A stretch of 64,000 nt of DNA from Fodinibius sp052060035 (GTDB lineage Bacteria > Bacteroidota > Rhodothermia > Balneolales > Balneolaceae), in assembly GCF_052060035.1 (NCBI RefSeq), contig NZ_JBPOEA010000003.1:62001-126000 (forward strand), given 5' to 3'. The notes under the pieces were generated by a model. That model ran no database searches and was not told the DNA's origin. It was given only the letters and a program-made list of their open reading frames with translations. The translations under genes and the position numbers were made by a program. This document shows, in pieces, positions 61,386-64,000 of this stretch (within the stretch, counting starts at the first letter, position 1; each line of letters begins with the position of its first letter).

Positions 61386-62576
61386 ATGGCTCACAATATA
61401 GATCAACTTGCTCAAAAACTTGCACCACATTATTCCCATTTTGATGTTAGCAACAGGCTTCTCTTTACTGGTCATTCGCACCAAGCTTGGCCCAACGTAG
61501 CCAGAGAAGGTCTACAGGAATCATTTGATTTAGCAGCATCTGATGTTGACAAAAAATGGAATGCGGCATTTAGTAAAGTTGAAAAGCTTCGCAGTTATTT
61601 GCGCAACTTTTACGATGATCCCAACGGGTTGTATTGTTTGGGCCAAAATACACATCAGCTTCTTGTTTCGTGGCTTTCCAGCTTTGATCTGCGGGAAAAT
61701 CCGAAAATTATTACCACCGACAGTGAGTTTCATTCAATGGCGAGACAGCTGAAAAGACTTAAAGAAGAAGGACTTCAGGTCGCTTATGTTAATGGCCATG
61801 TTGATGACATAACCGAACAGATTAAAAGCCAGATGGATGAGAAGGTATCGGCTGTAATGCTGTCGCGTGTTTATTTTAACAGTGGCATTATTAATCAACA
61901 TATTACCGAGATAGCTGAGCTCACTCGTTCGCATAACGTTCCACTTATCATTGATGATTATCACGGGACAAACGTCGTACCGCTTTCGCTTACCAACAAA
62001 AATCTTGCTGATTGTTATGTTCTAATTGGCGGATATAAATACTTGCAGTGGGGCGAAGGGAACTGCTTTTTGCGGTACCCCAACGACTGTAACTTGCGTC
62101 CGGCCGTCACAGGCTGGTTTGCTTCTTTTAGCAAGCTCGACGCATCAAAAGACAAAAAGAAAGTCTCTTATGAAGATCCTAACCAACGTTTTGCAAGCGG
62201 AACATTTGATCCCACATCGCAATTCAGAGCAGCTAAAGTTGTTGATTTCTTTGAAACCATGGGATTAACCCCTCATGTTCTTCATAAACAATACCAATCA
62301 CAAATATCCCTATTACACGATGAGTTTTTGAAGCGGGATTTTAATTCCGAAGTAATCACCTTAAGCCACCAGCGTGCCGTTGAAGAAATAGGTGGATTCT
62401 TAGCATTACGATCGCCTTTTGCTCGAGCAATCCAAGCTAAACTAATGGAAAAGGGCGTTTTTACGGATGCACGCGGAGACATTTTGCGTTTTGGCGTGGC
62501 TCCTTACATTACGACTCAACAAATTGTTCAAGCAATGGATGAATTAGACAATGTGGTATCCCATATCAATCCATAA
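61386..62576 (+). CDS. Kynureninase-like PLP enzyme (class V aminotransferase fold)
   Basis: A 396-residue fold-type I PLP enzyme. The start FTGHSHQAWPNVAREG and FYDDPNGLYCLGQNTHQ are like kynureninase. The PLP-pyridine Asp is in PLIIDDYHGTNVVP (about 187-200). The Schiff-base Lys218 is in LIGGYKYLQWGEGNCFLRYP, and the C-terminal domain has DARGDILRFGVAPY. Its place after the tryptophan dioxygenase (26 bp) supports kynureninase, which cleaves kynurenine to anthranilate and alanine. The active-site segment is not identical to classical KynU, so a related function is possible. No formamidase is seen in the window. Confidence 0.75.
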   Translation: MAHNIDQLAQKLAPHYSHFDVSNRLLFTGHSHQAWPNVAREGLQESFDLAASDVDKKWNAAFSKVEKLRSYLRNFYDDPNGLYCLGQNTHQLLVSWLSSFDLRENPKIITTDSEFHSMARQLKRLKEEGLQVAYVNGHVDDITEQIKSQMDEKVSAVMLSRVYFNSGIINQHITEIAELTRSHNVPLIIDDYHGTNVVPLSLTNKNLADCYVLIGGYKYLQWGEGNCFLRYPNDCNLRPAVTGWFASFSKLDASKDKKKVSYEDPNQRFASGTFDPTSQFRAAKVVDFFETMGLTPHVLHKQYQSQISLLHDEFLKRDFNSEVITLSHQRAVEEIGGFLALRSPFARAIQAKLMEKGVFTDARGDILRFGVAPYITTQQIVQAMDELDNVVSHINP

Positions 62577-62653
62577 TGTAAGGATTCCCGATCTTAACGA
62601 TCTTACTTGGTAGGCTGTGACTAAAAACACAATAGTATTTCAAAAAGATATAC

Positions 62654-62669
62654 TGACACTACGTTGTCA
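62654..62669. promoter_or_regulatory. Candidate SOS-type operator upstream of recA
   Basis: TGACA (62654-62658) and TGTCA (62665-62669) are inverted repeats with a 6-bp spacer, 56-71 bp before the recA ATG. It may be a LexA-like or RecA-regulator site. A TATATTGC sequence at 62681 could be the -7 element. No known consensus for this lineage was available to compare. Confidence 0.35.
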
Positions 62670-62724
62670 TTATTATTTAATATATTGCCCCTGAAAACTC
62701 AAAAACCTAATTACTCTTTCATTT

Positions 62725-63789
62725 ATGTCTGAAAACAAAGATCGCGAAAAGGCACTGGAAATGGCCATCGGCCAAATTGAAAAACAGCACGGCAAAGGGA
62801 CTATCATGCGGCTTGGGGATGAAGCTACTCAAGATGTTCCCAGCATTTCTACCGGTTCCCTCATGGTAGATTATGCATTAGGAGTAGGCGGCGTTCCCCG
62901 CGGGCGCGTTACAGAAATTTACGGCCCCGAAGCCAGTGGTAAAACAACGTTGGCTCTCCATGTTATTGCTGAAGCACAAAAAGCTGGCGGCTATGCTGCT
63001 TTTGTTGATGCCGAGCACGCTTTTGACCCTCGTTATGCCAAAAATCTGGGAATTAATACGGATGAACTGCTTGTATCACAACCTGATAGCGGTGAACAAG
63101 CCCTTGAGATTACAGAAACTCTTATCCGTTCCGCAGCTCTTGACGTCATTGTTGTAGATTCTGTAGCTGCTCTTGTCCCCCGTGCAGAACTTGAAGGCGA
63201 AATGGGAGACTCACACATGGGTTTACAGGCCCGACTGATGTCTCAGGCCATGCGTAAAATTACCGGTATTATCAACAAAACACGCACATCGGTCATTTTC
63301 ATTAATCAAATTCGTGAAAAGATCGGCGTTATGTTCGGTAATCCTGAAACGACTTCCGGCGGGCGTGCCCTGAAATTCTATTCTTCGGTTCGTCTTGACA
63401 TTCGTCGCATTGGCTCGCTAAAAAAAGGCGACGACATGGTTGGGAATCGTACTAAAGTTAAAGTTGTCAAAAACAAAGTAGCTCCCCCTTTTAAAGAGGT
63501 TGAATTCAATATTATTTATGGCAAAGGAATTTCACGTATGGCCGAAATCCTCGATATGGCTGTTGAATTTGATATCATCGAAAAACGGGGAAGCTGGTAC
63601 CGTTACGGTGGTGAGCCTATTGGCCAGGGAACCGACAATGCCATCGAATTCCTTGAATCTGATCCCGAACTTACTGAAAAGATTGAAAAGCAAGTTCGAG
63701 AGCAGATGAATCCTACCGAAGAGAATGAAAAAGCGGAAGAAAATGGGCAGGAAAAATCCGAAGAGGAAGATGCTGACAGCGACGATTAG
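62725..63789 (+). CDS. recA: Recombinase RecA
   Basis: A 354-residue strand-exchange protein. The N-terminal helix is REKALEMAIGQIEKQHGKGTIMRLG. Walker A is GPEASGKT (67-74), Walker B is LDVIVVDSVAALVP, loop L1 is around GEMGDSHMGLQARLMSQA, and L2 is in NQIREKIGVMFGNPETTSGGRALKFYSS. The acidic tail (NPTEENEKAEENGQEKSEEEDADSDD) is typical. It acts in homologous recombination, repair and SOS induction. The recX start lies 3 bp after the stop, so recA-recX are cotranscribed. DprA and RadA, its partners in recombination, are also in the window. Confidence 0.97.
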   Translation: MSENKDREKALEMAIGQIEKQHGKGTIMRLGDEATQDVPSISTGSLMVDYALGVGGVPRGRVTEIYGPEASGKTTLALHVIAEAQKAGGYAAFVDAEHAFDPRYAKNLGINTDELLVSQPDSGEQALEITETLIRSAALDVIVVDSVAALVPRAELEGEMGDSHMGLQARLMSQAMRKITGIINKTRTSVIFINQIREKIGVMFGNPETTSGGRALKFYSSVRLDIRRIGSLKKGDDMVGNRTKVKVVKNKVAPPFKEVEFNIIYGKGISRMAEILDMAVEFDIIEKRGSWYRYGGEPIGQGTDNAIEFLESDPELTEKIEKQVREQMNPTEENEKAEENGQEKSEEEDADSDD

Positions 63790-63792
63790 TGA

Positions 63793-64000
63793 TGCCTGAT
63801 GAATCAGACCAGCAATTACCCGGGGCAATAAGCTCCATCAGCGTTCAAAAAAAGAATAAGGAGCGCTATTCTATCTTTATTGATGAGGAGTTTCTGATCG
63901 GTGTTTCCGAACAGACACTCCTCAAATTTAATCTGGCCAAGGGGGACACTGTAACGCATGCATTGCTCAGAAAAATTGAGCGTGAAGAAGGGCGATTTGC
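63793..64000 (+). CDS. recX: Regulatory protein RecX (N-terminal part)
   Basis: About 69 residues are visible before the window ends. From the ATG at 63793 the chain reads PDESDQQLPGAISSISVQKK, then RYSIFIDEEFLIGVSEQTLLKF and NLAKGDTVTHALLRKIE, the start of the RecX fold. RecX inhibits RecA filament extension by binding to it. It begins 3 bp after recA, the usual recA-recX order. The rest of the gene is missing at the right edge. Confidence 0.85.

Overview
This 64 kb window looks like ordinary chromosome from a member of the Bacteroidota or the related Balneolota/Rhodothermota group. That placement is an inference. It rests on AccD without its zinc-ribbon cysteines, DUF3109 and TIGR02757 (DUF2400) family proteins, the AccD-to-RpoN gene order, several TAnnTTTG-type -7 promoter elements, and many secreted proteins with AQ signal-peptide ends. 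A Balneola/Fodinibius-like marine or halophilic bacterium is my best guess. Coding density is high. I see no tRNA, rRNA, CRISPR array, prophage or intact insertion sequence.

Layout. 1-1.8 kb: two GT4 glycosyltransferases. 1.9-7.9 kb: an SDR epimerase, a secreted propeller/Ig protein, mutY, a TIGR02757 protein and two barrel-like exported proteins, the first with an apparent frameshift in its signal peptide. 8-12 kb: rpsU facing radA, a flippase-like membrane protein and a DhnA-type aldolase. 12-17 kb: dus, DUF72, a MscS channel with a DUF432 partner, and serS. 17-26.8 kb: an Lrp regulator and a large unknown membrane protein, then a long minus-strand run accD - S9 peptidase - obgE - dprA - DUF3109 - rpoN. 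27-34 kb: an M14 peptidase, then pyrC - DUF3857 protein - tsaB. 34-37.5 kb: xseA, a small membrane protein, an HD protein and the P-protein pheA.

37.7-44.5 kb is a complete export operon, tetR - tolC - hlyD - two ABC ATPases - two ABC-2 permeases. It resembles E. coli YbhGFSR, but the ATPase is split into two genes. A 10-bp inverted repeat upstream of tetR is a candidate operator.

44.8-50.9 kb is the most interesting region. It holds a pspA-led cluster: PspA/IM30, a shortened PspA-like paralogue, a membrane-anchored coiled-coil protein and a crotonase, followed by a CNNM/CorC-type membrane protein and a double-AAA ATPase whose first AAA domain has lost its Walker A. This reads as an envelope-stress or membrane-remodelling module, an inference from domains and spacing.

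51-64 kb: the decayed C-terminus of a histidine kinase, two oxidoreductases, an Nramp-fold transporter lacking the usual metal-binding residues paired with a TauE/SafE protein, thymidine phosphorylase, pdxB, tatD with a BadF-type kinase, tryptophan 2,3-dioxygenase with a kynureninase-like enzyme, recA and the start of recX.
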